Below are positions 15,954 through 22,787 of a DNA stretch of 34,067 nucleotides, one piece after another (the stretch's first letter is position 1; each line of letters opens with the position of its first letter). A program made the translations under genes and the position numbers. The notes beneath the pieces are model-generated. The model ran no database searches and was not told where the DNA came from. It saw nothing but the letters and a program-made list of their open reading frames with translations. Source of the DNA: JAHITU01 sp043800905 (GTDB taxonomy: Bacteria; Patescibacteriota; Minisyncoccia; Phycocordibacterales; UBA12079); the NCBI GenBank assembly GCA_043800905.1, contig JAZDMO010000021.1, positions 1 to 34,067 of the forward strand. Direction: 5' to 3'.

Positions 15954-17030
15954 ATGAATGATCACTTAAAAAATATTTCAATTAATATCTCTTCAGGCAC
16001 TATTGTGCGAGTTATTTTGTTTTTAGCTTTATTGGTTTTTCTTTATTATTTTAGAGATTTGGTTTTAATTATTCTAACCGCGGTGGTTTTAGCTTCTTCC
16101 ATTGAACCGATGACAAAGTGGTTAGGGAAGTATAAAATTCCTAGGGTTTTGTCTGTAATGCTTGTGTATATTATTGTGATTGGTATGTTTATTGGAATTT
16201 TTATGGCTTTCTTACCTTTGGTTTTAGATGAAATTTTCAATTTTGTAGCGATGTTGCCTCAATATCTGAAATCTTTAGATGCTTGGAATCCTTTAAATAA
16301 TAATACTTTTCTTTCACAAGAAACCGTTAATAGTTTATCATCAGGTTTTTCTTCTAGTGAAGTTTTGAGCGGTATCAAAACAACCTTAAGTAATACTTTT
16401 GGGACTTTTTGGCAAGCAGTTAATGGCGTTTTTGGTGGTTTATTGAGTTTAATTCTTATCTTAGTTTTCTCTTTTTATTTTGCTGTGCAGGAATATGGAA
16501 TTGCTAATTTTTTGAGAATTATTACTCCTGTTCAGCATGAAAAATATGTGATTGATTTGTGGAGACGTTCTCAATTAAAGATTGGTTTATGGATGCAGGG
16601 ACAATTATTGTTGGGAGTTTTAATTGGGGTCTTTGTTTATCTTGGTTTGATGATTTTAGGTATTCGTTATGCTTTGTTGTTGGCTTTGCTTTCGGCTTTA
16701 GCAGAATTGATTCCTTTGTTTGGACCTATTTTAGCTGCCATTCCGGCTGTTTTGATTGGTTTTGTGGATGGGGGAACGACTATGGGCTTGATCGTGATTG
16801 GTTTTTTCGTAATTATTCAACAATTTGAAAATCATTTGATTTATCCTTTGGTAGTTAAAAAAGTGGTCGGGGTGCCTCCTTTGATGGTTATTTTAGCTTT
16901 AATTATTGGAGCTCAATTAGCTGGTTTCTTAGGAATTGTGATTGCTGTTCCGATTTCTGCTGTTATAATGGAGTTTTTAAATGATTTAGAAAAAGGGAAG
17001 AAGCGAGATTTGTTAGAGAAAGAAAATTAA
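15954..17030 (+). CDS. AI-2E family transporter (PerM/TqsA-like permease)
   Basis: 358 residues, about eight membrane helices with the family's usual order: two N-terminal helices, ASSIEPMTKWLGKYKIPRVLSVMLVYII, an extended segment of about 70 residues (FNFVAMLPQYLKSLD...), then the C-terminal cluster with ALAELIPLFGPILAAIPAVLIGF, FVIIQQFENHLIYPLVVKKVVGVPPLMVILALIIGAQLAGFLGIVIAVP. Members export small molecules or ions (autoinducer-2, Na+/H+), so the substrate is open. One base separates its stop from metG, so the two are probably one transcript. Confidence 0.9.
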   Translation: MNDHLKNISINISSGTIVRVILFLALLVFLYYFRDLVLIILTAVVLASSIEPMTKWLGKYKIPRVLSVMLVYIIVIGMFIGIFMAFLPLVLDEIFNFVAMLPQYLKSLDAWNPLNNNTFLSQETVNSLSSGFSSSEVLSGIKTTLSNTFGTFWQAVNGVFGGLLSLILILVFSFYFAVQEYGIANFLRIITPVQHEKYVIDLWRRSQLKIGLWMQGQLLLGVLIGVFVYLGLMILGIRYALLLALLSALAELIPLFGPILAAIPAVLIGFVDGGTTMGLIVIGFFVIIQQFENHLIYPLVVKKVVGVPPLMVILALIIGAQLAGFLGIVIAVPISAVIMEFLNDLEKGKKRDLLEKEN

Positions 17031-17031
17031 G

Positions 17032-18459
17032 ATGAAAAAGTCTTTTTATATTACGACAACCTTACCTTATGTAAATGCAGATCCTCATGTAGGTTTCGCC
17101 GCTGAAATTTTAAGAGCGGATTTTTTGGCGCGTTATAGACGTTTGGTAGGCGATGAAGTTTTTTTTAATACTGGCACTGATGAGCATGGTCAGAAAATTT
17201 ATCAAAAAGCTTGTGATAATAATGAAGAGGTGCAGGCTTATGTTGATCGCTATGCACAAAAATTTGATGACTTGAAAAAAATTCTTAATTTAAGTTATGA
17301 CACTTTTATTAGAACTACTGACGAAAAACATATTCAAGCGGCTCAAGAATTTTGGAAAAGATGTGAAGCAAATGGCGATATTTATAAAAAAAATTACAAG
17401 GTTAAGTATTGTGTGGGTTGTGAATTAGAAAAAACAGATTCTGAATTAGAAAATGGTCGTTGCCCTTTGCATCCCAAAGATGAAATTCAAGAAATTGAAG
17501 AAGAAAATTATTTTTTCCGTTTTTCTAAATATCAGGAGAGGCTTTTGGAATTGTATAAAAATAATCAAGATTTTGTTAAACCAGATTTTCGTTTAGTTGA
17601 AATTACTAAATTTGTGGAAGGTGGTTTACAAGATTTTAGTATTTCTCGTTTGAAAGAAAAGATGCCTTGGGGAGTGTCAGTTCCTAATGATGATAAACAT
17701 GTAATGTATGTTTGGTTTGATGCTTTGGTGAATTATATTTCCACTTTGAATTGGCCACAAGATGAAGAAAATTTTGAAAAGTGGTGGCCTGCGATTCAAA
17801 CCTGTGGAAAAGACAATTTACGTCAGCAATCAGCAATGTGGCAAGCGATGTTAATGTCGGCAGGTTTGGAGCCATCCAAACAAATTCATGTTTTTGGATT
17901 TATTAATTCTGGAGGGCAAAAGATGAGTAAAAGTTTAGGGAATGTTATTAATCCACTAGACATTGTGAATGAATACGGAACAGACGCTTTGCGTTATTAT
18001 GTAGCGCGTCATTTGAGTATGTATGAAGACTCAGATATGACTATGGATAAGTTTAAAGAGCTTTATAATGGGAACCTAGCCAACGGACTAGGAAATTTGG
18101 TTAGCCGAATTATGAAGATGGTGGAAAATTATGAAGTAAATTTTAAGCCAGAAAATTTTGATTTAAATCAAAATCTAGAGATGGTCGCTTTGATGGAAAA
18201 ATTTAAATTAAATGAAGCTATGGATTTGATTTGGAATAAAATTCAATATTTAGATGGCAAAATTCAAGAAGAACAACCTTTTAAAGTGGCTAAAGAAAAT
18301 TTATCTAAGGCTCAAGAAATGATAGTGGATTATTTACCGGTTTTGTGGGAGATAGGAAACCTATTAAATTCTTTTATGCCAGAAACAGCTCAAAAAATTC
18401 AAGAAATAATTAAATCCAACAAGGCTCCTCAAGAACCTCTATTTTTAAGGAAAGAATAG
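17032..18459 (+). CDS. metG: Methionyl-tRNA synthetase, short form
   Basis: 475 residues; charges elongator and initiator tRNA-Met. TTTLPYVNADPHVGFAAEILRADFLARY holds the HIGH motif as H-V-G-F (last His replaced by Phe, seen in some MetRS branches). TGTDEHGQKI and the KMSKS loop (GGQKMSKSLGNVINP) are intact. A knuckle CVGCELEKTDSE...CPLHP suggests one zinc site. The chain ends after the anticodon-binding helices with no C-terminal EMAP/Arc1p-like tRNA-binding domain. No SD; starts one base after the permease stop and is probably coupled to it. Confidence 0.95.
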   Translation: MKKSFYITTTLPYVNADPHVGFAAEILRADFLARYRRLVGDEVFFNTGTDEHGQKIYQKACDNNEEVQAYVDRYAQKFDDLKKILNLSYDTFIRTTDEKHIQAAQEFWKRCEANGDIYKKNYKVKYCVGCELEKTDSELENGRCPLHPKDEIQEIEEENYFFRFSKYQERLLELYKNNQDFVKPDFRLVEITKFVEGGLQDFSISRLKEKMPWGVSVPNDDKHVMYVWFDALVNYISTLNWPQDEENFEKWWPAIQTCGKDNLRQQSAMWQAMLMSAGLEPSKQIHVFGFINSGGQKMSKSLGNVINPLDIVNEYGTDALRYYVARHLSMYEDSDMTMDKFKELYNGNLANGLGNLVSRIMKMVENYEVNFKPENFDLNQNLEMVALMEKFKLNEAMDLIWNKIQYLDGKIQEEQPFKVAKENLSKAQEMIVDYLPVLWEIGNLLNSFMPETAQKIQEIIKSNKAPQEPLFLRKE

Positions 18460-18470
18460 ATTAATTTAAT

Positions 18471-18498
18471 TTGACAAATATTTTCTATTGTATATACT
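18471..18498 (+). promoter_or_regulatory. Promoter of the toxin-antitoxin pair
   Basis: TTGACA (18471-18476), 16 bases, TATACT (18493-18498), then eight bases to ATG 18507. The best sigma70-like promoter in the window; predicts an almost leaderless antitoxin mRNA. Confidence 0.65.
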
Positions 18499-18506
18499 CT
18501 GGTTAT

Positions 18507-18785
18507 ATGGAAAAAACAATATTAAATGTAAAAATAAATAAAGATTTAAAAGAATCAGCTCGTAAGGTAGCTGAAGAGTTGGGTTTACCTTTAAGTGTTA
18601 TTGTGAATTCATATTTAAAAAGACTTGTGGATGAAAGAAGAATTGAATTTGTAGCTCATCCAACTCCCAATAAGGAAACTCAAAAATTATTAATGGAGAT
18701 TTCTAAGGATATTAAAGAAGGTAAAAACTTATCTGGTCCTTTTGATACGGTGGAAGAAATGGATAAATATTTAAATTCTCTATAA
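18507..18785 (+). CDS. RelB/DinJ-type antitoxin
   Basis: 92 residues. N-terminal ribbon-helix-helix: TILNVKINKDLKESARKVAEELGLPLSVIVNSYLKRLVDERRIEF, the classic RelB/DinJ dimeric DNA-binding fold. The C-terminal tail (KETQKLLMEISKDIKEGKNLSGPFDTVEEMDKYLNSL) is the toxin-neutralising part. It is followed one base later by a YafQ-like toxin, the usual antitoxin-first order. Such pairs repress their own promoter through the antitoxin's RHH; the promoter lies immediately upstream. The upstream TTG at 18471 is part of the -35, so ATG 18507 is the start. Confidence 0.85.
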   Translation: MEKTILNVKINKDLKESARKVAEELGLPLSVIVNSYLKRLVDERRIEFVAHPTPNKETQKLLMEISKDIKEGKNLSGPFDTVEEMDKYLNSL

Positions 18786-18786
18786 T

Positions 18787-19053
18787 ATGAACATGGTAAG
18801 AATTTTACTTCATAAAAAATTTATAAAACAATATAAAAAACTTTCAGTAAATGAAAAAAATAGTTTTAAAGAAAGGCGAAACTTGTTTTTAATAGATCCT
18901 TTTGACCCTGTTTTAAATAATCATAAGTTACATGGAAAATATAAAAATCAAAGAAGTATAAATATTAATAGTGATTTGAGGGTTTTATATCAACAGGATG
19001 GTGAACATATTGTTTTTATAACAATTGATACTCACAGTAATTTATATTCATGA
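18787..19053 (+). CDS. YafQ/RelE-type mRNA interferase toxin
   Basis: 88 residues of the RelE/ParE superfamily: LLHKKFIKQYKKL, DPFDPVLNNHKLHGKYKNQRSININSDLRVLYQ and VFITIDTHSNLYS. YafQ relatives end in IGTHxxLY; here the Gly is Asp (IDTHSNLY). The His and Arg residues expected for RNA cleavage on the ribosome are present (NHKLHGKY, SDLRVLY, THSNLY). Starts one base after the antitoxin stop; a second ATG at 18793 is possible. Ends in TGA, which shows UGA is a stop here. Confidence 0.85.
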   Translation: MNMVRILLHKKFIKQYKKLSVNEKNSFKERRNLFLIDPFDPVLNNHKLHGKYKNQRSININSDLRVLYQQDGEHIVFITIDTHSNLYS

Positions 19054-19085
19054 TTTTTCACTTTATAAACTTTTAACTACTATTT

Positions 19086-19862
19086 ATGTATAAATATTTT
19101 GATACTCATGCTCATCTTGATATGCGAGATTATGATGGTGATAGGGAAGAATTGATACAGAAACTTCAAGAAGAAAATATAGGAGTGATAACAATTGGAG
19201 TTGATAAAAAATCGTCTTTTGAGGCCGTAGCTTTAGCAAATAAATATGAAAATGTTTATGCCACTATTGGTTTTCATCCTAAAGATGCCAAAGAAGAATT
19301 TAATGAAGGAGATTATATAGAGTTAATAAAAAACTCAAAAGTTGTTGCTGTGGGTGAGTGTGGTTTGGAATTTTTTAAATTAGATGTGAACGAAGAGGGG
19401 GAGTTTGAAAGACAAATAGCTTTATTTGAAAAACAAATTGATTTTGCCATTAAATACGACAAACCTTTAGTAATTCATTGTCGCGATGCTCATGAGGATG
19501 TTTTAAAGATATTAAAAGAAAAAAAGGTTCAAGGGGGTGATAAATTGAGAGGGGTGATTCACTTTTTTTCTGGTGGAATAGAAGATGCACAACAATACCT
19601 AGATTTAGGCTTTTATTTCTCTTTTGGGGGTGTTTTAACTTTTACTAGTAGTTATAATGAAGTCGTGAAGTTTATTCCTTTAGATAGGATTTTAGCTGAA
19701 ACAGACGCCCCTTTTGTGGCCCCTGTACCTTATCGGGGACAAAGAAATGAACCTTTTTTTGTTAAAGAAGTGGTTAAAAGAATTTCCGAATTGAAAGACT
19801 TGGATTTAGAAGAAACTAAGAAAAAGTTAGTTGAAAATACCTTACTTTTATTTAAAATTTAG
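19086..19862 (+). CDS. tatD: TatD-family metal-dependent DNase
   Basis: 258 residues, TIM-barrel amidohydrolase-like nuclease. FDTHAHLDMRDYDGDREELIQ (H8, H10), YATIGFHPKDAK, VGECGLEF (Glu ligand), PLVIHCRDAHEDVLKIL, GVIHFFSGG, YFSFGGVLTFTSS and LAETDAPFVAP (final Asp) are all in place. TatD proteins trim DNA or RNA 3' ends and have been linked to repair and nucleic-acid turnover. No SD. It follows the toxin by 32 bases. Confidence 0.92.
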   Translation: MYKYFDTHAHLDMRDYDGDREELIQKLQEENIGVITIGVDKKSSFEAVALANKYENVYATIGFHPKDAKEEFNEGDYIELIKNSKVVAVGECGLEFFKLDVNEEGEFERQIALFEKQIDFAIKYDKPLVIHCRDAHEDVLKILKEKKVQGGDKLRGVIHFFSGGIEDAQQYLDLGFYFSFGGVLTFTSSYNEVVKFIPLDRILAETDAPFVAPVPYRGQRNEPFFVKEVVKRISELKDLDLEETKKKLVENTLLLFKI

Positions 19863-19895
19863 TAATTTTGATATTTAATTTTTTAATTTTGTTTT

Positions 19896-19935
19896 TAACA
19901 GCCCATTAAAATCCATTGATTTTAATGGGCTGTTA
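19896..19935 (+). promoter_or_regulatory. 18-bp hairpin merging into an extended -10 before rpsF
   Basis: Perfect stem 19896-19913 with 19918-19935, four-base loop CATT, and no U-tract. The 3' arm overlaps TGTTATGTT (19931-19939), an extended -10 that would start transcription about six bases before the rpsF ATG. It may be tatD's 3' end or a control element for the ribosomal operon. Confidence 0.55.
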
Positions 19936-19951
19936 TGTTAATCTATTGCCC

Positions 19952-20518
19952 ATGACTAAAGAAGAAATTAATAATCCTGATCTGTCAAAAACAGACGGGC
20001 AAGAAACCGGAAATAAAGCCAATGTTTATGAGATTGGCTACCTATTGGTATCCAGTGTTTCCAAAGAAGAAGCCTTGGCTGAAGTGTCTAAAATTAAAGA
20101 TATTTTAGCAAAGCAAGAGACGGTGTTTTTATCAGGGGATGAGCCTAAATTAATTGAATTGGCTTATCCAATGAGCAAAACCGTAGATACTAACAAAAAA
20201 ATCTACGAAGATGCTTATTTTGGTTGGTTAAAATTTGAAGCTGATCCAGAAGCTTTGATTGAATTGAAAAAACAATTCGATAATTATACAAAGATTTTGA
20301 GATATCTTTTGATTAAAACCACCGCTAAGGACAGTTTTATTTCAGATTCTAAGAAATTTGTGATTGGTAAAAAAGATTTTGTCGATGCCGAAAAAACTAT
20401 TGAACCAATTAAAATTGTAGAAAAAGATTCTGAAGAAGCTTCTCCTATTGAAGAAATAGAGAGAACAGAAGAGGAAGAAAAGGAATTAGATGAAACCATT
20501 GATAATTTAATCGTCTAA
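19952..20518 (+). CDS. rpsF: Ribosomal protein bS6 with long acidic tail
   Basis: 188 residues from ATG 19952. The S6 fold spans about 22-122: NVYEIGYLLVSSVSKEEALAEVSKIKDIL, LIELAYPMSKTV, YEDAYFGWLKFEADPEALIELKKQFDNYTKILRYLLIKT. It is clearly longer than the typical ~95-135 residues, with a 20-residue N-terminal lead and a Glu/Asp-rich C-terminal tail of over 60 residues (EEIERTEEEEKELDETIDN). The rpsF-ssb-rpsR order is the standard bacterial arrangement, which confirms the call. In-frame codons from 19916 lie in the hairpin and are rejected as a start. Confidence 0.92.
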   Translation: MTKEEINNPDLSKTDGQETGNKANVYEIGYLLVSSVSKEEALAEVSKIKDILAKQETVFLSGDEPKLIELAYPMSKTVDTNKKIYEDAYFGWLKFEADPEALIELKKQFDNYTKILRYLLIKTTAKDSFISDSKKFVIGKKDFVDAEKTIEPIKIVEKDSEEASPIEEIERTEEEEKELDETIDNLIV

Positions 20519-20555
20519 TAAATTTTCCAAAATAAATTTTAGGTTAAGGATTTAA

Positions 20556-20606
20556 GACCTGCCGGCAGGCAGGTTTGAGAGAAAAATTTGCAAAGCAAAT
20601 TTTTCT
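20556..20606. repeat. GC-rich palindrome and AT-rich hairpin between rpsF and ssb
   Basis: ACCTGCC (20557-20563), loop GGCA, GGCAGGT is one of a CCTGCC/GGCAGG family also seen near 13291, 27031 and 32291. Next is a perfect 12-bp hairpin AGAAAAATTTGC (20580-20591), loop AAA, GCAAATTTTTCT (20595-20606), 38 bases before the ssb ATG, resembling those before ileS, rpsR and efp. Confidence 0.65.
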
Positions 20607-20643
20607 ACTATAAACTATAAGCTATAAGCTAAAAACTAAAATT

Positions 20644-21096
20644 ATGTATCTAAATAAAGTTATAATTATTGGAAATTTAACAAGAGACCCGGAATTGAAA
20701 GCTTTACCTTCAGGGGCTCAGGTAGTTAACTTTGGAGTAGCTACCAATAGGGTTTGGAAGGATAGAGACGGGGCTAAAAAAGAGGCTGTTGAATTTCATA
20801 ATATTGTTGCTTTTGGAAGAACAGCAGAAATTATTGCTCAATATTTAAAAAAAGGTAGTTCTATTTTGGTTGAGGGAAGATTACAAACTCAAAGTTGGGA
20901 AACTGATGGAGTTAAAAAATATAGAACTGAAATTATAGCTGAAAGTATCCAACTTGGCCCTAGAAAAGATGGGGGAGGGACAACATCAGTAGGTAATAAT
21001 TCAAATAATAACCAAGAGGGAAAAGATGAAATTCCTCAAAATGAAGGAATCGATTATCCAGAAGAAGAAATTAATCCAGATGATATACCGTTTTAA
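20644..21096 (+). CDS. ssb: Single-stranded DNA-binding protein
   Basis: 150 residues. The N-terminal OB fold (about 1-110) shows YLNKVIIIGNLTRDPELKALPSGAQVVNFGVATNRVW, EFHNIVAFGRTAEIIAQYLKKGSSILVEGRLQTQSWE and YRTEIIAESIQLG. A Gly/Asn-rich linker leads to the acidic tip NPDDIPF that docks RecO, polymerase and helicase partners. recO and recA are also in this window. It sits between rpsF and rpsR as usual. No SD. Confidence 0.97.
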   Translation: MYLNKVIIIGNLTRDPELKALPSGAQVVNFGVATNRVWKDRDGAKKEAVEFHNIVAFGRTAEIIAQYLKKGSSILVEGRLQTQSWETDGVKKYRTEIIAESIQLGPRKDGGGTTSVGNNSNNNQEGKDEIPQNEGIDYPEEEINPDDIPF

Positions 21097-21118
21097 TTTT
21101 CTTTATAAAATTAAAACG

Positions 21119-21176
21119 AGTCGAAAGTTCATCAAGTTCATAAAGTTGAAAGTAAAAAATTACAAGGTAATTTTTT
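21119..21176 (+). promoter_or_regulatory. rpsR leader: shared 35-base motif plus hairpin
   Basis: The 35-base segment 21119-21153 matches 1641-1675 upstream of ileS except at a few positions. It is followed by AAAAAATTAC (21154-21163), loop AAG, GTAATTTTTT (21167-21176). Relative to the ileS hairpin two stem positions differ and both keep pairing. About 50 bases of GACTTT-rich sequence then precede the rpsR ATG. Confidence 0.6.
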
Positions 21177-21226
21177 AAAAAAGACTTTAAAGACTTTTGA
21201 CATTACAGACTTTTAACTAAATTATT

Positions 21227-21433
21227 ATGAATACAAAACAATGTTTATTTTCACAAAATAATATTTCACAAGTAGATTACAAAGATTTAGACGCTTTGAA
21301 GAAATTTTTGAATCCACATGGGAGAATTCTGTCTCGAAAAAAGACAGGTCTTTGTGCTAAACATCAAAGACAGTTAGCTGTGGCAGTAAAAAGAGCTAGA
21401 TTTATTGGCCTTTTACCTTTCGTAGCTAGATAA
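21227..21433 (+). CDS. rpsR: Ribosomal protein bS18
   Basis: 68 residues. VDYKDLDALKKFLNPHGRILSRKKTGLCAKHQRQLAVAVKRARFIGLLPFV is the S18 core (the K-D-x-x-x-L-x-x-[FY]-[LI] and R-x-x-x-A-x-K-R-A-R signatures). It pairs with S6 on the 30S platform, matching the operon. The N-terminal segment is short (CLFSQNNISQ). A strong bidirectional terminator follows at 21444. Confidence 0.97.
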   Translation: MNTKQCLFSQNNISQVDYKDLDALKKFLNPHGRILSRKKTGLCAKHQRQLAVAVKRARFIGLLPFVAR

Positions 21434-21443
21434 AATTAAATTT

Positions 21444-21480
21444 AAAAAAGGCGACGGATTAAAGTCCGTCGCCTTTTTTA
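21444..21480. terminator. Bidirectional terminator between rpsR and efp
   Basis: Perfect 15-bp stem (21444-21458 with 21465-21479), six-base loop, with A6 and T6 at its base, so it functions on both strands. Confidence 0.95.
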
Positions 21481-21487
21481 TTTGTTT

Positions 21488-22051
21488 TTAGTTACTCACT
21501 CTCTCTACATATTCTGCCTTTTCTGTATTGATGCGAACCACATCTCCTTCTTTGATAAAAATTGGAACTGTCACAGAATCTCCGGTTTCCACCACTACTG
21601 GTTTATTAGCTCCAGAAACACTATTTCCTTTATTAGCAGGGGGAGCTTCTACCACTTTTAAATCTAATTTAGTTGGTAATTTTATTCCAATTACTTTTTC
21701 ATCAAAAAACATTGCTTCTACTAAAGAATTTTCTTTTAAAAATTTAACAGAGGCTGTGGCTCCGTCTATATTAAAACGTTTACTTGGATCATTAACTTCG
21801 CAAAACCAAAACTCTCCTTTATTTTGATAAAGGTATTTAATATCTCTAAATTCAATTTCCGCCTGTTCTACTTTTTCTGATGCTCCAAAAGATCTTTCTG
21901 TTTGTTTGCCGTTTAAAAGATTTCTTAATTTAGTTTGATTAACAGGTTTTCTTTGTTGTTTTCTAAAAACATGAGAAGAAACTACTTCGTATGGAATATC
22001 GTCAATTTGAATATATTTCTTTGGTAAAATTTCATTGTAAGATAACATCAT
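21488..22051 (-). CDS. efp: Translation elongation factor P with altered loop
   Basis: 187 residues, three-domain EF-P: KOW-like domain I (about 1-65), OB domain II (EFRDIKYLYQNKGEFWFCEVNDPSKRFNI...), and OB domain III ending TVPIFIKEGDVVRINTEKAEYVERV. EF-P relieves stalling at polyproline stretches. The domain I loop that normally reads PGKG (with the modified Lys or Arg) reads FRKQQRKPVNQTKLRN, one residue longer, without PG-K-G. No EF-P modification enzyme is seen here. The start has two consecutive ATG codons (22051 and 22048). The leader contains a 9-bp hairpin at 22090-22110. Confidence 0.93.
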   Translation of the reverse strand: MMLSYNEILPKKYIQIDDIPYEVVSSHVFRKQQRKPVNQTKLRNLLNGKQTERSFGASEKVEQAEIEFRDIKYLYQNKGEFWFCEVNDPSKRFNIDGATASVKFLKENSLVEAMFFDEKVIGIKLPTKLDLKVVEAPPANKGNSVSGANKPVVVETGDSVTVPIFIKEGDVVRINTEKAEYVERVSN

Positions 22052-22089
22052 ATATTTAGTTATTAGGCTATTAGTTGTTAGTTTTTAAT

Positions 22090-22110
22090 AAAAATTTCTA
22101 TGAAATTTTT
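22090..22110 (-). promoter_or_regulatory. Hairpin in the efp leader
   Basis: AAAAATTTC (22090-22098), three-base loop, GAAATTTTT (22102-22110), about 39 bases upstream of the efp start; same style as the ssb, ileS and rpsR leader hairpins. Confidence 0.5.
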
Positions 22111-22182
22111 CTAGCTCAATATCTCTTATTATTAAATAATAACGCTATTTACTGTAGCATTTTCAAGATTTTTATTCAATGG

Positions 22183-22211
22183 TTGCACAAAAAAGGGGAT
22201 TAGGCTAAGAT
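22183..22211 (+). promoter_or_regulatory. Putative promoter of the Cys-rich protein pair
   Basis: TTGCAC (22183-22188), 17-base spacer, TAAGAT (22206-22211). It gives a leader of about 45 bases ending in AAAAGGAGG. Pattern match only. Confidence 0.45.
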
Positions 22212-22263
22212 AAAAATAGAAAAGTCTAATGAATTATAAAACTGTTCTTTAAAAGGAGGAAAC

Positions 22264-22497
22264 ATGAAACGGGGTGAAGAAGGTACGGGTATTTTGTGTT
22301 TGGTGTGTAAAGAAGGGGAAATAATGGAACGTTTTCACTTTGAGGCTATTATGCAGGGGAGTCCTGGAGTTTATGGCCCTGGGGGAAGACGGTTTTCCAG
22401 ATATGCTGATAAAGCGACCGTAGATGGCTGGCATTGTGGTCTTTGTGGAATTTCGTATTATCAACTTCCGATTAAAGAATTAAAAACTGGTAATTGA
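22264..22497 (+). CDS. Small zinc-ribbon-like protein, unknown
   Basis: 77 residues with two Cys pairs: CLVC near residue 12-15 and HCGLC near residue 58-61, separated by a Gly-rich middle (GSPGVYGPGGRRFSRYADKATVDGW). This spacing suits a four-Cys zinc ribbon of the YgiT/MqsA-N or rubredoxin-like kind; I cannot choose. There is no membrane segment. The SD AAAAGGAGG ends six bases before the ATG and is among the strongest in the window. It is followed 18 bases later by a second small gene with its own strong SD, so the two form one transcription unit ending in the terminator at 22745. Confidence 0.65.
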   Translation: MKRGEEGTGILCLVCKEGEIMERFHFEAIMQGSPGVYGPGGRRFSRYADKATVDGWHCGLCGISYYQLPIKELKTGN

Positions 22498-22515
22498 ATA
22501 AGAAGGGAGGTTAAA

Positions 22516-22731
22516 ATGTATTGCTGGCTTACTGGAGTAATTTGTGAAGAGTGGCAAAGTGGAGGCTTGGTATCTGCCAACATGTCTCTTTGTGAAAGAT
22601 GTCGCATTCCGGGGCATATAGGGATTGATCTTGGTGTGACAAAAATATCTTCTGCGTTTGTTGACCATTTTCGTGTGGTGAAAGGAGAAGTTGAAAGTGG
22701 TAAATATAAAAGAATAAAAAACGGGGATTAA
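22516..22731 (+). CDS. Small Cys-rich protein, unknown
   Basis: 71 residues. Cys residues occur at YCW, VICEEW and LCERCRIPGHIGID, so a metal site built from CxxC plus upstream Cys or His is possible. The C-terminal half (GVTKISSAFVDHFRVVKGEVESGKYKRIKNGD) is basic. I know no family match. The strong SD AAGGGAGG lies just upstream of ATG 22516. It probably works with the preceding zinc-ribbon protein. A terminator begins 14 bases after the stop. Confidence 0.6.
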   Translation: MYCWLTGVICEEWQSGGLVSANMSLCERCRIPGHIGIDLGVTKISSAFVDHFRVVKGEVESGKYKRIKNGD

Positions 22732-22744
22732 TTTCTCCTATAGA

Positions 22745-22787
22745 AAAGGACAGAAAGATAATACAGCTTTCTGTCCTTTGTTTTTTG
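22745..22787 (+). terminator. Terminator of the Cys-rich pair, with an element inserted at its U-tract
   Basis: AAAGGACAGAAAG (22745-22757) pairs with CTTTCTGTCCTTT (22767-22779), followed by G and six T. The T tract is also the left target duplication of the MITE-like element. Confidence 0.9.

Noticed and set aside
19896..19951. Canonical S6:S18-binding leader RNA
   Set aside because: The hairpin is a plain perfect stem without the internal-loop features expected of that motif.
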